A DNA stretch of 64,000 bases. It comes from SCBR16-9 sp964537975 (GTDB lineage: Bacteria; Hydrogenedentota; Hydrogenedentia; Hydrogenedentales; SCBR16-9). Positions 47,115 through 57,363 of the stretch are shown here, piece after piece. The position numbers and the translations under genes are program-made. The notes under the pieces are model-generated. The model was not told the DNA's origin. It did no database searches and saw only the letters and a list, made by a program, of their open reading frames with translations. The stretch covers positions 1 to 64,000 of the forward strand of contig CAZIDP010000005.1 of assembly GCA_964537975.1 (NCBI GenBank), in the 5' to 3' direction. Each line of letters begins with the position of its first letter. Position 1 is the stretch's first letter.

Positions 47115-48926
47115 ATGGGATCAGTTCTTATTGCCTTGCTCAGCTTTTTCGGCTTCATCATTGCCTACCATACTTACGGTCGTTATCTATCACGTAAGGT
47201 TTTCAATCTACGGTTAGATGCGGTAGTACCATCAGAAGAGTGTAATGATGGTGTTGATTTTGTGCCCACAAGACGTCACATCGTTTTCGGGCATCATTTT
47301 ACCTCAATTGCTGGGACAGGACCTATCGTGGGTCCCGCGATTGCCATTTATTGGGGTTGGCTACCCGCATTGCTATGGGTCTTGTTCGGCTCCATCTTTA
47401 TAGGCGCTGTTCATGATTTTGGTGCTCTGGTTGTGTCGCTTCGCTCACGTGGCCAAACACTCGGTGATGTCGCTGGCCGTATGCTCAATTCTCGCGTCCG
47501 ATTACTTTTTCTTTCAATTCTGTTCTTTGCGCTGATGATAGTGATTGCTGTCTTTGGTCTCGTGATTGCCTTCATTTTCTCACAATATCCACAAAGTGTT
47601 TTATCGGTATGGATAGCAATGCCGATGGCAATCGTTATAGGATTATGGTTGCACCGTTCTGGAGCGCCTATCTTTTTGCCTTCTCTAATAGCGCTGAGCG
47701 TTTTATATCTAGCAGTATACATTGGAGTCGAATTTCTCCCCATATCATTTGGCGACTTGCCGTTGTTTGCTGGAGCGGATGCAAGCTTGATAGAGTCTTT
47801 AGGTTCGTCAGTGGTCTTGTGGACATTAATTTTGCTCGTTTATTGTTTCATTGCCAGTGTATTGCCGGTCTGGGTATTGCTGCAACCAAGAGATTACATC
47901 AATTCTTTACAACTATTTGTTGCGTTGATATTGCTTGTGGTGGGCTTGTTAATTGCCCGACCAGACATGGTAGCACCTGCAATACAATCTGCACCTGGCG
48001 ATGCCCCCCCCATTTTCCCATTCCTCTTCATCACAATAGCCTGTGGCGCAATTTCAGGTTTTCACTGTCTTGTTTCATCAGGCACGACTTCCAAGCAATT
48101 AAAAAATGAAACCGATGCCCAATTCGTAGGGTATGGTGCCATGCTGCTTGAAGGAGGACTTGCTGTTGTCGTGATCCTGGCTTGTGCTGCCGGCCTTGGT
48201 ATGGGCGTTTTGGGTGGAGAAGGCAATATCATAACCGGGCATGAAGCCTGGGCGCAATACTACAGTGGCTCTTGGGCGGATATGACATTGGCGCGTACAG
48301 TTGCTGCATTTGTTGAAGGTGGTGCCAATATGATCGCAGTAATTGGATTTCCACTGGATATCGCTGCCGGTATTATAGCGGTAATGGTCGCATGTTTTGC
48401 GGCTACTACACTGGATACAGCGACACGCTTGCAACGGTATGTAATCCAAGAATTGGGTGCTACATTAAAGGTAACTGCATTTTGCAACAAGTACATTGCC
48501 ACTTTGGTGGCAGTAGCCACTGGTGGCACCATGGCCATGATAGCAGGTCCCAATGGTCCTGGTTCTGGTGGTATGCTCTTGTGGCCACTGTTTGGAGCCA
48601 CCAACCAGATTCTGGCCGGATTGGCATTTCTTGTTGTTGCATTTTACCTGCTTCGTCACAACAAGCCAGTATGGTTTTTAATTGTCCCTTTGCTTATCAT
48701 GGTAGTAACTCCCGGGTGGGCACTCATCTATCAACTCAGTAGTTTCTATACAGACAATAAATGGTTGCTATTCACAATAGGACTTTTAGTTTTCTCTCTA
48801 CAGATATGGATAGTCATTGAAGGTCTTGTTCTTATTCGTAAAATAAGAGGTGTTTTACCAACACCATTACCACCATTGCGTATAATAAATACAGATGAAG
48901 TTACCAATCAACCAGTAAACAACTGA
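47115..48926 (+). CDS. CstA family carbon starvation / peptide-pyruvate transporter
   Basis: A 603-aa membrane protein with about 15 TM helices. The ATG at 47115 follows GGGGAG (11 bp) and gives the typical MGSVLIALLSFFGFIIAYHTYGR start; the frame extends 23 codons upstream without a good site. Family marks are FGHHFTSIAGTGPIVGPAIA, IGAVHDFGALVVSLRSRG and DTATRLQRYVIQE. It is the shorter CstA-type protein, without the C-terminal soluble part of E. coli CstA (701 aa). Members import peptides or pyruvate. It ends 107 bp from a convergent SSS gene. Confidence 0.92.
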   Translation: MGSVLIALLSFFGFIIAYHTYGRYLSRKVFNLRLDAVVPSEECNDGVDFVPTRRHIVFGHHFTSIAGTGPIVGPAIAIYWGWLPALLWVLFGSIFIGAVHDFGALVVSLRSRGQTLGDVAGRMLNSRVRLLFLSILFFALMIVIAVFGLVIAFIFSQYPQSVLSVWIAMPMAIVIGLWLHRSGAPIFLPSLIALSVLYLAVYIGVEFLPISFGDLPLFAGADASLIESLGSSVVLWTLILLVYCFIASVLPVWVLLQPRDYINSLQLFVALILLVVGLLIARPDMVAPAIQSAPGDAPPIFPFLFITIACGAISGFHCLVSSGTTSKQLKNETDAQFVGYGAMLLEGGLAVVVILACAAGLGMGVLGGEGNIITGHEAWAQYYSGSWADMTLARTVAAFVEGGANMIAVIGFPLDIAAGIIAVMVACFAATTLDTATRLQRYVIQELGATLKVTAFCNKYIATLVAVATGGTMAMIAGPNGPGSGGMLLWPLFGATNQILAGLAFLVVAFYLLRHNKPVWFLIVPLLIMVVTPGWALIYQLSSFYTDNKWLLFTIGLLVFSLQIWIVIEGLVLIRKIRGVLPTPLPPLRIINTDEVTNQPVNN

Positions 48927-49033
48927 ACTCCACTGATTAAAAGCCATTACAAGCACTGAATGCACAAGCTCAGTACCATAAATATGGCTTAAAATATTAC
49001 CAGTATACTTAATTCTTAGGTGTTTAGGTTCTG

Positions 49034-50440
49034 CTATTCACTCACATTGTCAACTGCATTAACAGCATGTTTGATTACGACAGCACCTTTGCGATTAGTC
49101 AAAAAGAAGACCAACAGGTTCGCAAACACACCGACCACTAGGCCATCGACAGCCCAAGGTTTTTCAAGGTAATAACTCCAAAACAATACTGCCAGTATCC
49201 CCGCCGCAGCACCAGCCAAAAACCTTGTCTTACTCGTTGGAAAGCCCATAATTGCAGCTACCAAAGGAACGAGAATTATAGGAGCCCAGAAATTGTAGGA
49301 ATAAATCAGTATGTCCAGCACACTTTCTATTGATACGGCAAATATTACCGCCAGTATTCCAACAACCAAGGTCACTATTCGCGCAATAACAACTTCAGAC
49401 CCGGTCGTGATCGATGAACGCATCAGGGGTTTTAAAATGTCGTTTACAAAGCATATTGCCGCAGAGTTCAAAAATGAATCAGCAGACGACATGATAATAG
49501 CAATCACTGCAGCAACCACCAAACCCTGCAACAATATCGGTAATGTTTGTTGAATGACATATGGCATCGCCAGATTAGGATTTATATCCGGGTTGATCGC
49601 AAGAGCGACAATACCGATCAAACCAGTTATCGCAAAAAACGGGATGGAAAACAAACCACTGTAGAGTGTCCCACGCACAACATGGTGTACTTCACGCCCT
49701 ATTAATAATCGTTGTAAATAAGGTGGAACCAGTGTTTCTCCAAACACAAAGGTCAGAAACAAGGCAGCCAAGGCTACAATGCTGGCAGGTGTTCCAGGCA
49801 ATGATAAGTGCTCTCGGGGAACAGCTTCCATGACAGCACTGACGCCACCTGCATGATGGATTCCATATATCAAGGTAAGTGGTATACCAATGGCCAGAAT
49901 GGTAAATTGAACTATATCTGTCCATACGACTGCTCGCATCCCCCCGACAGTGGCATAGGTAATGACGATCCCACAACCTAGAAGTATGCCCCAAATGCGA
50001 TCTATTTCTAAAAAAACATTGAATACATATCCAATGGCACCGATTTGTGCTCCCAGAATACCAGCACACAAAATAAAACCAAAAATACCAGAAAACACCT
50101 GTGCAATTTTTCCATAATGGACATCCATAATATCACCAACAGATAATGCGTCAGGATATTTATTAATGTGCGGAGCAACGTAACGCGCAACCAGCAATTC
50201 CTTAAAGCTGAAACCCCACAAAGCCACTATATTAGAGATACCTACCAAAAATACCCGTTCTGCATTGCCCATCGAAAAGCCACCACCAATAAAAGAAGCT
50301 GACAATGTCGCAAAAATGACAATTGAACCAAAAGATTTTCCCGCGACAGCATACTCAGACAAATTGGAAATATTACGTCCTGCCCATATGCCAATACTCA
50401 TAACAACTAGCAAATAAACAAAAATAATTACGTTAACCAT
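49034..50440 (-). CDS. Sodium:solute symporter family transporter
   Basis: A 468-aa membrane protein with about 13 TM helices. SSS features are present: AGKSFGSIVIFATLSASFIGGG after TM1, TVGGMRAVVWTDIVQ in TM5-6 and IAIIMSSADSFLNSAA for the Na2 site. It is a different branch from the SSS at 29069. It starts 2 bp after the stop of a secreted cupin gene, so the two are one unit. GGTGGA precedes the ATG. Substrate unknown. Confidence 0.92.
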   Translation of the reverse strand: MVNVIIFVYLLVVMSIGIWAGRNISNLSEYAVAGKSFGSIVIFATLSASFIGGGFSMGNAERVFLVGISNIVALWGFSFKELLVARYVAPHINKYPDALSVGDIMDVHYGKIAQVFSGIFGFILCAGILGAQIGAIGYVFNVFLEIDRIWGILLGCGIVITYATVGGMRAVVWTDIVQFTILAIGIPLTLIYGIHHAGGVSAVMEAVPREHLSLPGTPASIVALAALFLTFVFGETLVPPYLQRLLIGREVHHVVRGTLYSGLFSIPFFAITGLIGIVALAINPDINPNLAMPYVIQQTLPILLQGLVVAAVIAIIMSSADSFLNSAAICFVNDILKPLMRSSITTGSEVVIARIVTLVVGILAVIFAVSIESVLDILIYSYNFWAPIILVPLVAAIMGFPTSKTRFLAGAAAGILAVLFWSYYLEKPWAVDGLVVGVFANLLVFFLTNRKGAVVIKHAVNAVDNVSE

Positions 50441-50442
50441 GC

Positions 50443-50943
50443 TTAGAATTCCACCTTTACAGTTTCTTTTTGTACAGTAATTGGACTATCGGCTACACCT
50501 GCATAAAATACCAGTATGGTTGCTGGTAGTTCCCCTTCATTTTTTCCATAATGCCATTTATTTACCACCTCAATAATAGGATCCCCAGCCGATAGCTGCA
50601 ATATTTCTTCTTCCTGTGTAATCACCGTCAGTTCACCTTCCAGGAGTACCCCTGCATTGATATAGGGGTGCTTGTGCATGGGTAGAATGGCCCCAGGTGG
50701 TATGGTTATCTTCAATATAGTAATTTCTGGTTGTTCATCCGGATATCGTGGCAATTCATTACCATCCCAGCTTCTGGTAGATTTCACCAAAGTTTCCACT
50801 TCAATTGAAGCAATAGTATTCACTTCGTTACTGTTTGAATCATCTACCAATACAGCATTATCGGCCAGCAATAAATTCGCATATATACCAAGACAGAAAA
50901 GAATACACAAAATTCCATTTTTATAGGGTAAAATTTTTATCAT
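50443..50943 (-). CDS. Secreted cupin-domain protein
   Basis: A 166-aa protein with an N-terminal hydrophobic signal (about residues 8-27, ending LLLA) and a single cupin_2 domain. Its metal ligands are probably the His residues in PMHKHPYI and the late KWHYGKN, with the loop GVLLEGELTVI between. No catalytic domain beyond this is seen. GGGGAGA lies 5 bp before the ATG. The SSS transporter gene begins 2 bp downstream, so the protein may bind or trim a substrate that the symporter imports; that link is inference. Confidence 0.85.
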   Translation of the reverse strand: MIKILPYKNGILCILFCLGIYANLLLADNAVLVDDSNSNEVNTIASIEVETLVKSTRSWDGNELPRYPDEQPEITILKITIPPGAILPMHKHPYINAGVLLEGELTVITQEEEILQLSAGDPIIEVVNKWHYGKNEGELPATILVFYAGVADSPITVQKETVKVEF

Positions 50944-51062
50944 TTGGATCTCCCCTGCCTCAGAATAGACAGAATATAACTTCTACGATTATTTCTATTT
51001 GTTGCAAAATTTAACGCTGCAACCAGTCGCTGACGATTACTCGATTAACAAGACAAACCTTT

Positions 51063-52658
51063 TTATTGAATTTCCACTTCAGCCGAAAACTCCATAATTT
51101 GTATGCCATCGAATTCATATGTTCCCAGTTCAATTTTATTTTCTGATAACCAATGATGCATATTGATTACATGTGGTGGTATTTCATGTGGCTCCCACCA
51201 AGAAACTACAAACCAAATTTTCGAATAATTTTCGGTTGCATCCGCAATTTGCACAGGTAATGCACCATAAGTATTCCACAGGTTAACATTCGGGTAGGAA
51301 CCAAGCGTACCTTCCAACTCGCCTTGTTCTACATAAATATTGCATTGCGGAACAGGATTGTTTATCAAGTAATAAACAAATGGGTAATAGGTAAAATGGG
51401 CGGCATGTACAATAATTTCATTGTCTTGAATATTTTCTGCGACAAATGCAGCAGCAGACCGGTTGTCCACTTTATAACGTACTCCCATTCGGTGCGTTTC
51501 CAGAGGGTGCAGATTCTGATTATAATAATCCATCAAAAAAATAGGTGCTGAAATAAGATAAACAGCACCAACTGCATATTTTGCATATCGAGGGAGCTTG
51601 CAAAATGTAATCCCGATTAAAATAAAACAATATATAGAACACACAATAAACAAACGATGCTCATATATAGGTAAAGTACGAATCTGCCAAAATGCGACGT
51701 TCCCAAATATTGGTAAACATCCATAATACAGAAAAAATAAAACCAGACGTTTATTCTTGCGCATTAAAAATAAGCCAGCCACGAAAAGCACCAATGATAA
51801 AATAAATACCAGGTGGTAATACCCAATTGACGCCCCATAACCTGAAAAAAATGTCTTGAAAGTCAGGAAAGGTTGCTTAAAATCAGGGCGGATTGAATAA
51901 ATTGTAGTCGCGTTTTCGTATATCGCACTGATTCTGGAAGCCATCAGAATAACGGGTAAACAAACAATACCAGCTAGTAATTGAGAATAAACCCATTTCC
52001 AGCGAATTTTCTTTTCCAGTATCTGTATCGCAATCACATGGAAATTAAATAACAATATATTCCAGGCAGCAATAAAATGGCTATACAGACCAAGTGATAT
52101 GAGTAATGAAAACATCAGCCAATGAAGCGTTTTATCAGATTGCAATGCTTTAAGGTGATAAATGGCAGCACCTAAAATCAATACCATATATAATGAATAA
52201 GGTTTTAATTCTTGCGCGTAAAACAGATGGTATGGACTTATAGCACACAAAAAAGCACCCAGCAACGCTACCATCTTGTCTTTTACTACCAACATTGCAA
52301 GGAAATATACCAACGGAACAGTAATGACCGAAAAGCTAAAGGGCAACAATCGAAGAAATATGTCAAACATTTCGGTACCGGGCGTTAACCCCAAATAGAG
52401 TCCTATGTGGTACCAATAATGCACCAAGAATGGCAGCAAGGGGGGATCACTGGTGATATCCACACTTAGAAATTGTAAAGACCAGACAAAATTGAACGCA
52501 TAATTAATGGTAAAACCTTCGTCATACCAGATTGGAAATCTGCCCAATCCATGAAGACGTATAAGCATCGCCAATAAAGTTATGAGAAACAATATGATTG
52601 CTGCCCAATTCAACGCACCAGTTTTGTCTGTTAATTTGGATTTCTGAATTAGCGACAT
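51063..52658 (-). CDS. GT39/PMT-like membrane glycosyltransferase
   Basis: A 531-aa protein with 10 or 11 TM helices and a soluble C-terminal part (about the last 130 residues). The N-terminal periplasmic loop has IWYDEGF, whose acidic pair is the catalytic site of GT-C enzymes, followed by DPPLLPFLVHYW; FYAQELKPYSLYMVL is also typical of the family. Such enzymes transfer a sugar from a lipid-phosphate donor to protein or lipid on the outer face of the membrane. Target not known. It stands alone; 180 bp separate it from rluB downstream. Confidence 0.87.
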   Translation of the reverse strand: MSLIQKSKLTDKTGALNWAAIILFLITLLAMLIRLHGLGRFPIWYDEGFTINYAFNFVWSLQFLSVDITSDPPLLPFLVHYWYHIGLYLGLTPGTEMFDIFLRLLPFSFSVITVPLVYFLAMLVVKDKMVALLGAFLCAISPYHLFYAQELKPYSLYMVLILGAAIYHLKALQSDKTLHWLMFSLLISLGLYSHFIAAWNILLFNFHVIAIQILEKKIRWKWVYSQLLAGIVCLPVILMASRISAIYENATTIYSIRPDFKQPFLTFKTFFSGYGASIGYYHLVFILSLVLFVAGLFLMRKNKRLVLFFLYYGCLPIFGNVAFWQIRTLPIYEHRLFIVCSIYCFILIGITFCKLPRYAKYAVGAVYLISAPIFLMDYYNQNLHPLETHRMGVRYKVDNRSAAAFVAENIQDNEIIVHAAHFTYYPFVYYLINNPVPQCNIYVEQGELEGTLGSYPNVNLWNTYGALPVQIADATENYSKIWFVVSWWEPHEIPPHVINMHHWLSENKIELGTYEFDGIQIMEFSAEVEIQ

Positions 52659-52820
52659 GCAGATGCATTCCCGATATACATTACTAACAGTAATAGTAAT
52701 TATTTAACAACGCAACGAATTTAGCGTTTTGTAACATTGACAGGCAGGAGTATACAGATAAATAGATAAAATTGCCAATAGACTGTGGCTACAGAAAAAT
52801 TGAAAGCAAACTGGTGAATG

Positions 52821-52838
52821 ATTCCAGGTAACTGGAAT
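52821..52838 (-). terminator. Perfect hairpin just after rluB
   Basis: ATTCCAG, loop GTAA, CTGGAAT: seven perfect base pairs, starting directly after the rluB TGA on the minus strand. No T run follows, so it may stabilise the 3' end or be only a weak terminator. Confidence 0.4.
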
Positions 52839-53558
52839 TCAAACAACACCAGCGAGCCTGTGAAGCGATGCAATCTCTCCTTCAGTAAGGTAGCGCCATT
52901 CACCCGGCTTTATGCCATTGGCACGAATATTACCAAAAGCAATACGTCGTAAGCGAATGACCCTATGCCCGACAGCTGCACACATCCGTTTCACTTCACG
53001 CTTTTTACCTTCACGCAAGGTAACTTGTATAGTGGAGCTGATGACACCAGCATTGTCTAATATTTTAACTTTGGCAGGCGCAGTGGGCCCATCTTCCAAC
53101 AAAACCCCCTGCTCAAGGGTATGTGCCACCGCCAGCGTTACGATACCACGCACTTCAGCAACATATACTTTTTCAACACCATAGGCAGGGTGCAGCAAAC
53201 GATTAGCAAGTTCCCCGTCATTCGTGAACAACAGCACCCCCCGAACATCCTTATCCAGACGCCCAATGGGAAATACACGCTCAGGTATTCCGTCCAGACA
53301 GTCCAGCACGGTAGCGCGACCATGGGTATCTTTAAGCGTCGTCACCAAACCTGGTGGCTTGTTCAATACCAGGTACACCTTGCGCTCAGATGCTACAGTT
53401 TTGCCATCCAGTTGCACCAGATCGTCATCAGGAGTAATAGACTGGCCGAGTTCCGCAATTTGGCCATTAACTTGCACTCTGCCCTGGCGTATGCATTCTT
53501 CAGCACCTCGGCGTGACGCAGCGCCACAGGCTGCCAGATATTTTTGAAGTCGAACCAA
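52839..53558 (-). CDS. 23S rRNA pseudouridine synthase (RluB/RsuA family)
   Basis: A 239-aa pseudouridine synthase of the RluB/RsuA/RluE/RluF type. The N-terminal S4 domain (LQKYLAACGAASRRGAEECI) is followed by the catalytic block GRLDKDVRGVLLFTNDG, where the Asp of RLD is the nucleophile; VRG in place of the usual TxG is a mild change. It has the later KVYVAEV and REGKKREVKRM motifs. Probably modifies 23S rRNA. Start is TTG at 53558; the GGAG lies at the end of scpB, 12 bp away. The gene follows scpB by 9 bp, the usual scpB-rluB pair. Confidence 0.93.
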   Translation of the reverse strand: MVRLQKYLAACGAASRRGAEECIRQGRVQVNGQIAELGQSITPDDDLVQLDGKTVASERKVYLVLNKPPGLVTTLKDTHGRATVLDCLDGIPERVFPIGRLDKDVRGVLLFTNDGELANRLLHPAYGVEKVYVAEVRGIVTLAVAHTLEQGVLLEDGPTAPAKVKILDNAGVISSTIQVTLREGKKREVKRMCAAVGHRVIRLRRIAFGNIRANGIKPGEWRYLTEGEIASLHRLAGVV

Positions 53559-53567
53559 TACCAGAGC

Positions 53568-54260
53568 TTACTCCATTTCCTGTAATTCTTCCAATGAAGG
53601 CAATTCTTTCAACGTGGACAACCCAAATTGCATTAGAAATTCTTCGGTGGTTCGGTACAATTTTGGACGCCCCGGTAAGTCGGATACACCCGCGACTTTA
53701 ATCATGCGTCGATCCTGCAATTGTTCAAAAGCATGTGAAACGCTCACACCACGTATAGCCTCAACTTCAGCACGGGTGACTGGTTGTTTATAAGCAATGA
53801 TTGCCAACGTTTCAAGCAACGCTTTGGAAAGACGTTTGCTCTTTTTTATTTGAAATAATCGCCGGATATAAGGCGCAAATTCAGATTTGGTGATTAATTG
53901 ATATCCCCCGGCAATTTCACGCAGTGTGTAGGGTAATAATTCATTCGAATCAATCTCTTCGTGTAATTCTTCCAACAAATTGGCAACAATATCCGGGTCC
54001 ATATCACCCAAAGCTTCAGACAAGCGTTTTGCGCTCATGGGACGGTCACTTACGAATAGCAAGGCATACAATGCCAGACGCGATTCTTCACGGCCAAGCA
54101 TATCAACAGGTTCCAGCAGGTCGGAATCTTCCTCCTCACTACCTTCAAAACCATTGTTTTCGGCATGGATCCCGTCGTTAAACGTATCTACAGGTTGTTC
54201 TACCTGCGAATTTTCATCCAACTGAATGTCTTCAGGAATATCTGTATTTTGATCCGTCAT
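53568..54260 (-). CDS. scpB: Segregation and condensation protein B
   Basis: A 230-aa ScpB, the winged-helix kleisin-interacting subunit of the SMC-ScpAB condensin. About 55 acidic residues precede the first winged helix (residues 60-145). The second has RAEVEAIRGVSVSHAFEQL and the hallmark GRPKLYRTTEEFLMQFGL. No scpA is adjacent; it is not in the window. The N-terminal acidic extension is longer than in B. subtilis ScpB. Downstream rluB follows by 9 bp. Confidence 0.93.
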   Translation of the reverse strand: MTDQNTDIPEDIQLDENSQVEQPVDTFNDGIHAENNGFEGSEEEDSDLLEPVDMLGREESRLALYALLFVSDRPMSAKRLSEALGDMDPDIVANLLEELHEEIDSNELLPYTLREIAGGYQLITKSEFAPYIRRLFQIKKSKRLSKALLETLAIIAYKQPVTRAEVEAIRGVSVSHAFEQLQDRRMIKVAGVSDLPGRPKLYRTTEEFLMQFGLSTLKELPSLEELQEME

Positions 54261-54315
54261 GCTACCATTTTAACCGAATGTTTGCCCTGTCTGAGAAATT
54301 GACCATGAAACAAAA

Positions 54316-54330
54316 GTACTTCAACAGTAC
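54316..54330 (-). terminator. Possible weak terminator after the DAHP synthase gene
   Basis: On the minus strand GTACT, loop GTTGA, AGTAC (54330-54316), followed by TTTTG, lies directly after the DAHP synthase stop. The stem is only five pairs. Confidence 0.3.
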
Positions 54331-54333
54331 ATA

Positions 54334-55347
54334 TCACCATTTATAATTCATCAATTCAAGAAATGGCACCATTTCTTGCATCAACGTTGCAAACTTCTCT
54401 GGACGCAATGATTGCGGACCATCGGAGAATGCCTCTTCCGGGCAAGGATGCACCTCTATCATTAAGCCATCGGCCCCGGCAGCAATAGATGCCTTAGACA
54501 TTGAAGGCACCAAATCCCAATGCCCACTGGCATGGCTGGGATCAACAACAACAGGCAAGTGTGTATATTTTTTGAGTACTGGTACCGCTTGAATGTCCAA
54601 TGTGTTCCTGGTCTCGGTCTCAAAGGTACGGATTCCACGCTCACACAACACCACATTCGGGTTACCCTCGGAGAGTACGTACTCCGCAGACATCAAGAAT
54701 TCATTTATCGTAGACATCATACCCCGTTTGAGAAACACCGGTTTACGACTTTGCCCCACCGCTTTCAACAATGCAAAATTTTGCATGTTTCGAGCACCCA
54801 CCTGGAGCATATCAACATGTTGCGCAACCAAGGGAACCTGTTCCGGTGTCATAACTTCTGACACCACAGGCATGTCAAATTTTTTTCCGGCTTCTTCCAG
54901 CAATATCAAACCTTCTTTTTCCATCCCCTGGAAGCTATAAGGTGATGTGCGCGGTTTAAAAGCACCACCTCGCAACATGTGTGCACCTGCTTCCTTGCAA
55001 ACCCTGGCTGTTTCCAGGATTTGATCGCGTGACTCGACAGAACATGGCCCAGCAACGACACAAAAATTGCCAGCACCGATTTTTACCTTACCACAGTGTA
55101 TTACCGAAGGTTCGTGCCGAACTTCCAAGCCAGCCAGTTTAAATGGCTTTAATATGGGTATAACCTGCTCTACATAAGGCAATGATTCCAGCACGGTTAA
55201 ACGATATTTTTCACGCTCATCACCCACCGCCGCTATGACGGTACGTTCAACGCCTACAATAATGTGAGCGCGATACCCTAATTCTTCAATTTTATGCACC
55301 ACGTGATTAACATCTTTACTATCACGTGAAGCCATTACGATAATCAT
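54334..55347 (-). CDS. aroF: 3-deoxy-7-phosphoheptulonate synthase (DAHP synthase)
   Basis: A 337-aa class I-beta DAHP synthase, first step of the shikimate pathway. An N-terminal ferredoxin-like regulatory domain (about residues 1-75) precedes the TIM barrel. Substrate and metal motifs include AGPCSVES, RGGAFKPRTSPYSFQG, QVGARNMQNF, LKRGMMST, CERGIRTFE and VVDPSHASGHWD. AGGA lies 9 bp before the ATG. The gene appears single. The 310 bp between it and the divergent VWA lipoprotein gene show no gene. Confidence 0.95.
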   Translation of the reverse strand: MIIVMASRDSKDVNHVVHKIEELGYRAHIIVGVERTVIAAVGDEREKYRLTVLESLPYVEQVIPILKPFKLAGLEVRHEPSVIHCGKVKIGAGNFCVVAGPCSVESRDQILETARVCKEAGAHMLRGGAFKPRTSPYSFQGMEKEGLILLEEAGKKFDMPVVSEVMTPEQVPLVAQHVDMLQVGARNMQNFALLKAVGQSRKPVFLKRGMMSTINEFLMSAEYVLSEGNPNVVLCERGIRTFETETRNTLDIQAVPVLKKYTHLPVVVDPSHASGHWDLVPSMSKASIAAGADGLMIEVHPCPEEAFSDGPQSLRPEKFATLMQEMVPFLELMNYKW

Positions 55348-55657
55348 ACCAAGGATTCCTGTATATCATTTAGAGAAAGGTAAAATTCGGAGGTTCAGAC
55401 TCGAAAGTATAACGACAATTACCCAGAAAAAGCAATGGAGCATGGAGAATAACTACCTTTAATCAGCTTTGAGAGGCGTCGAATTGCCAACCATTCTTCG
55501 ACTCTTCTACTCAGCCAGCGAAAAAATCTCTGCTTTGTAGATATCCGCCTGAACATGTTTCCATACTGTGAAAAACATATGCTGATAAGTATAATATATA
55601 TAGTTATTAATGGAAATTTTTAAAAATCTTACCGTACAGCCATTAAAGGATTCACAC

Positions 55658-57349
55658 ATGAACACAATACGGATTGACAGATTCAAATACATTCCAATAC
55701 TGGTTTGTTTGCTGTCTGTGCTGCTGACTGGTTGCCCTGATCCGCTTCGTGACATTCTCGCTGTGTCGACAGAATTCCAACAGGACCCTATTTTAGATTT
55801 TGGAGTATCACCTAATATACTGAGTTTTCAGGTATGGGTGAAAGAAAGTGTCACCACGCCAATAAACATATCTATTACGCCACAACAGAACTGGATTCTG
55901 GTAGAGCCAGGGCTAGTTGCAAGCACAGGTCCTGCCAATCGTCAGACGGTATCTGTGGGTATAGACCGCAGTAAATTGGGTATTGGTACCCATATTGGAA
56001 ACATCCGTGTGTCTGCTCCCGGAGCTAGTCAAAAAACAGTGCCTGTACGTGTAATTCAAGAAGAAGATGGTAATACTCAAGGAGAACTGAACATCACCAA
56101 TGCATCAAATCGTTACACAACACCCTATCTACTGGAGTTTGACTTTTTTCTGACTGACGGAGAGGGAGATGTAGTGGTTGCAGAACCGGCAGCATTTGCT
56201 GTAACTGCTTATGAAGATTTGACCGAAGTTAACCCACAAGAAACAGGTGTTTATTTAAAACGTGGTGCGACACGTCCCATGAAAATGGAGCTTGTGTTGG
56301 ATTACTCCCTGAGCATGCAATTGGTTCCAAACGCAATTCTGCAGATGCAAGCGGTATGCACCGATTTGTTATTGCCCGCATTAAACGAAGACGCACAGGT
56401 AGGTATAACTGAATTCCATCGAGACGATCTGGAACCAGCACGAGTAAGCCCCTTTACAGTAGACCGATTGTTTCTGGAAGAAAGAATCGAAGCTATTCAG
56501 ACTGAATATGTAAGTGGTTTTGCTTCTGGTTCCCGTATGTGGGATGCAGTTTATTCTGCGGTTGAAAGGTTTGATGTCGAAAATGAAAACCATGAAGCCC
56601 GGGTAATTTTGCTTATAACCGATGGAAACGATACCTCCAGTGTCAAAACGTTGGACGATGTGGTGGAAGCAGCAAAAAAACGCGGGGTACTTATATATGC
56701 TGTAGGTTTTGGTTTAAATATTAACCGCGCACAATTAAGTAACCTGGCAACACGCACCCAGGGAACTTACTTTGACTCTACTTCTCTGATTGCACTTGAA
56801 AATGCCATCCATCATCTTAATGATATACTTCAATCACAATATAACTTGAGATGGGCCTCGTTACGTCGTTCTGCTGCCCCAATAGTTCCAAGGTTTCACC
56901 TCAGCCTGAATGGAAATTCAGCACAATACACGGCTGCTGAAACTTTCGTACCAATTGCAAATGCAGGAGATGTTCTTAAAGGTAAACTCATACTGGAACG
57001 TAGTGACAGCGGCAATAATACTACAGTGTTCCTTCGTGCCAATTACATACCTCGTTTGATTGATCGCTTGAACATATACATCGAGTCAGACTATGAATAT
57101 ACCGTAGAAGTCGTAGACGGTATCAACGACGGATTGCTGGCAAATTGGGTAATGGATATTGTCCCTGTTTCTATTGGTAACAGCTTGAACTTAACAGGTC
57201 CGATACTGCCATTTGCCACTTTTGGCCCAATGCTGCGATTTGATTTCGATTCAGTACTGGCAACTGACGATATACCATTCAAGGCTTTTCAAGTTGATAA
57301 CAGTATATATGGAAATGCACAATATTTTGAAATCGAAGAATCAAACTAA
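55658..57349 (+). CDS. VWA-domain lipoprotein
   Basis: A 563-aa protein. The ATG at 55658 has AAAGGA 7 bp upstream and gives a lipoprotein signal ending LLTGC (Cys near residue 25); an in-frame start 16 codons upstream is rejected. An N-terminal beta-sandwich of about 130 residues (related to BACON-like or choice-of-anchor domains) precedes the von Willebrand factor A domain. The MIDAS Asp-x-Ser-x-Ser is in LDYSLSM and the Asp in LLITDGND. The Thr position is replaced by Ser or Arg in SGSRMWDA. The 180 C-terminal residues are beta-rich. Probably binds a ligand on the outer side of the cell. Confidence 0.88.
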   Translation: MNTIRIDRFKYIPILVCLLSVLLTGCPDPLRDILAVSTEFQQDPILDFGVSPNILSFQVWVKESVTTPINISITPQQNWILVEPGLVASTGPANRQTVSVGIDRSKLGIGTHIGNIRVSAPGASQKTVPVRVIQEEDGNTQGELNITNASNRYTTPYLLEFDFFLTDGEGDVVVAEPAAFAVTAYEDLTEVNPQETGVYLKRGATRPMKMELVLDYSLSMQLVPNAILQMQAVCTDLLLPALNEDAQVGITEFHRDDLEPARVSPFTVDRLFLEERIEAIQTEYVSGFASGSRMWDAVYSAVERFDVENENHEARVILLITDGNDTSSVKTLDDVVEAAKKRGVLIYAVGFGLNINRAQLSNLATRTQGTYFDSTSLIALENAIHHLNDILQSQYNLRWASLRRSAAPIVPRFHLSLNGNSAQYTAAETFVPIANAGDVLKGKLILERSDSGNNTTVFLRANYIPRLIDRLNIYIESDYEYTVEVVDGINDGLLANWVMDIVPVSIGNSLNLTGPILPFATFGPMLRFDFDSVLATDDIPFKAFQVDNSIYGNAQYFEIEESN

Positions 57350-57363
57350 TTAAATATAACGTA

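Noticed and set aside
48940..49000. Possible terminator between cstA and the convergent SSS gene
   Set aside because: A 7-bp AAGCCAT/ATGGCTT pair with a loop of about 40 nt is too weak to call.
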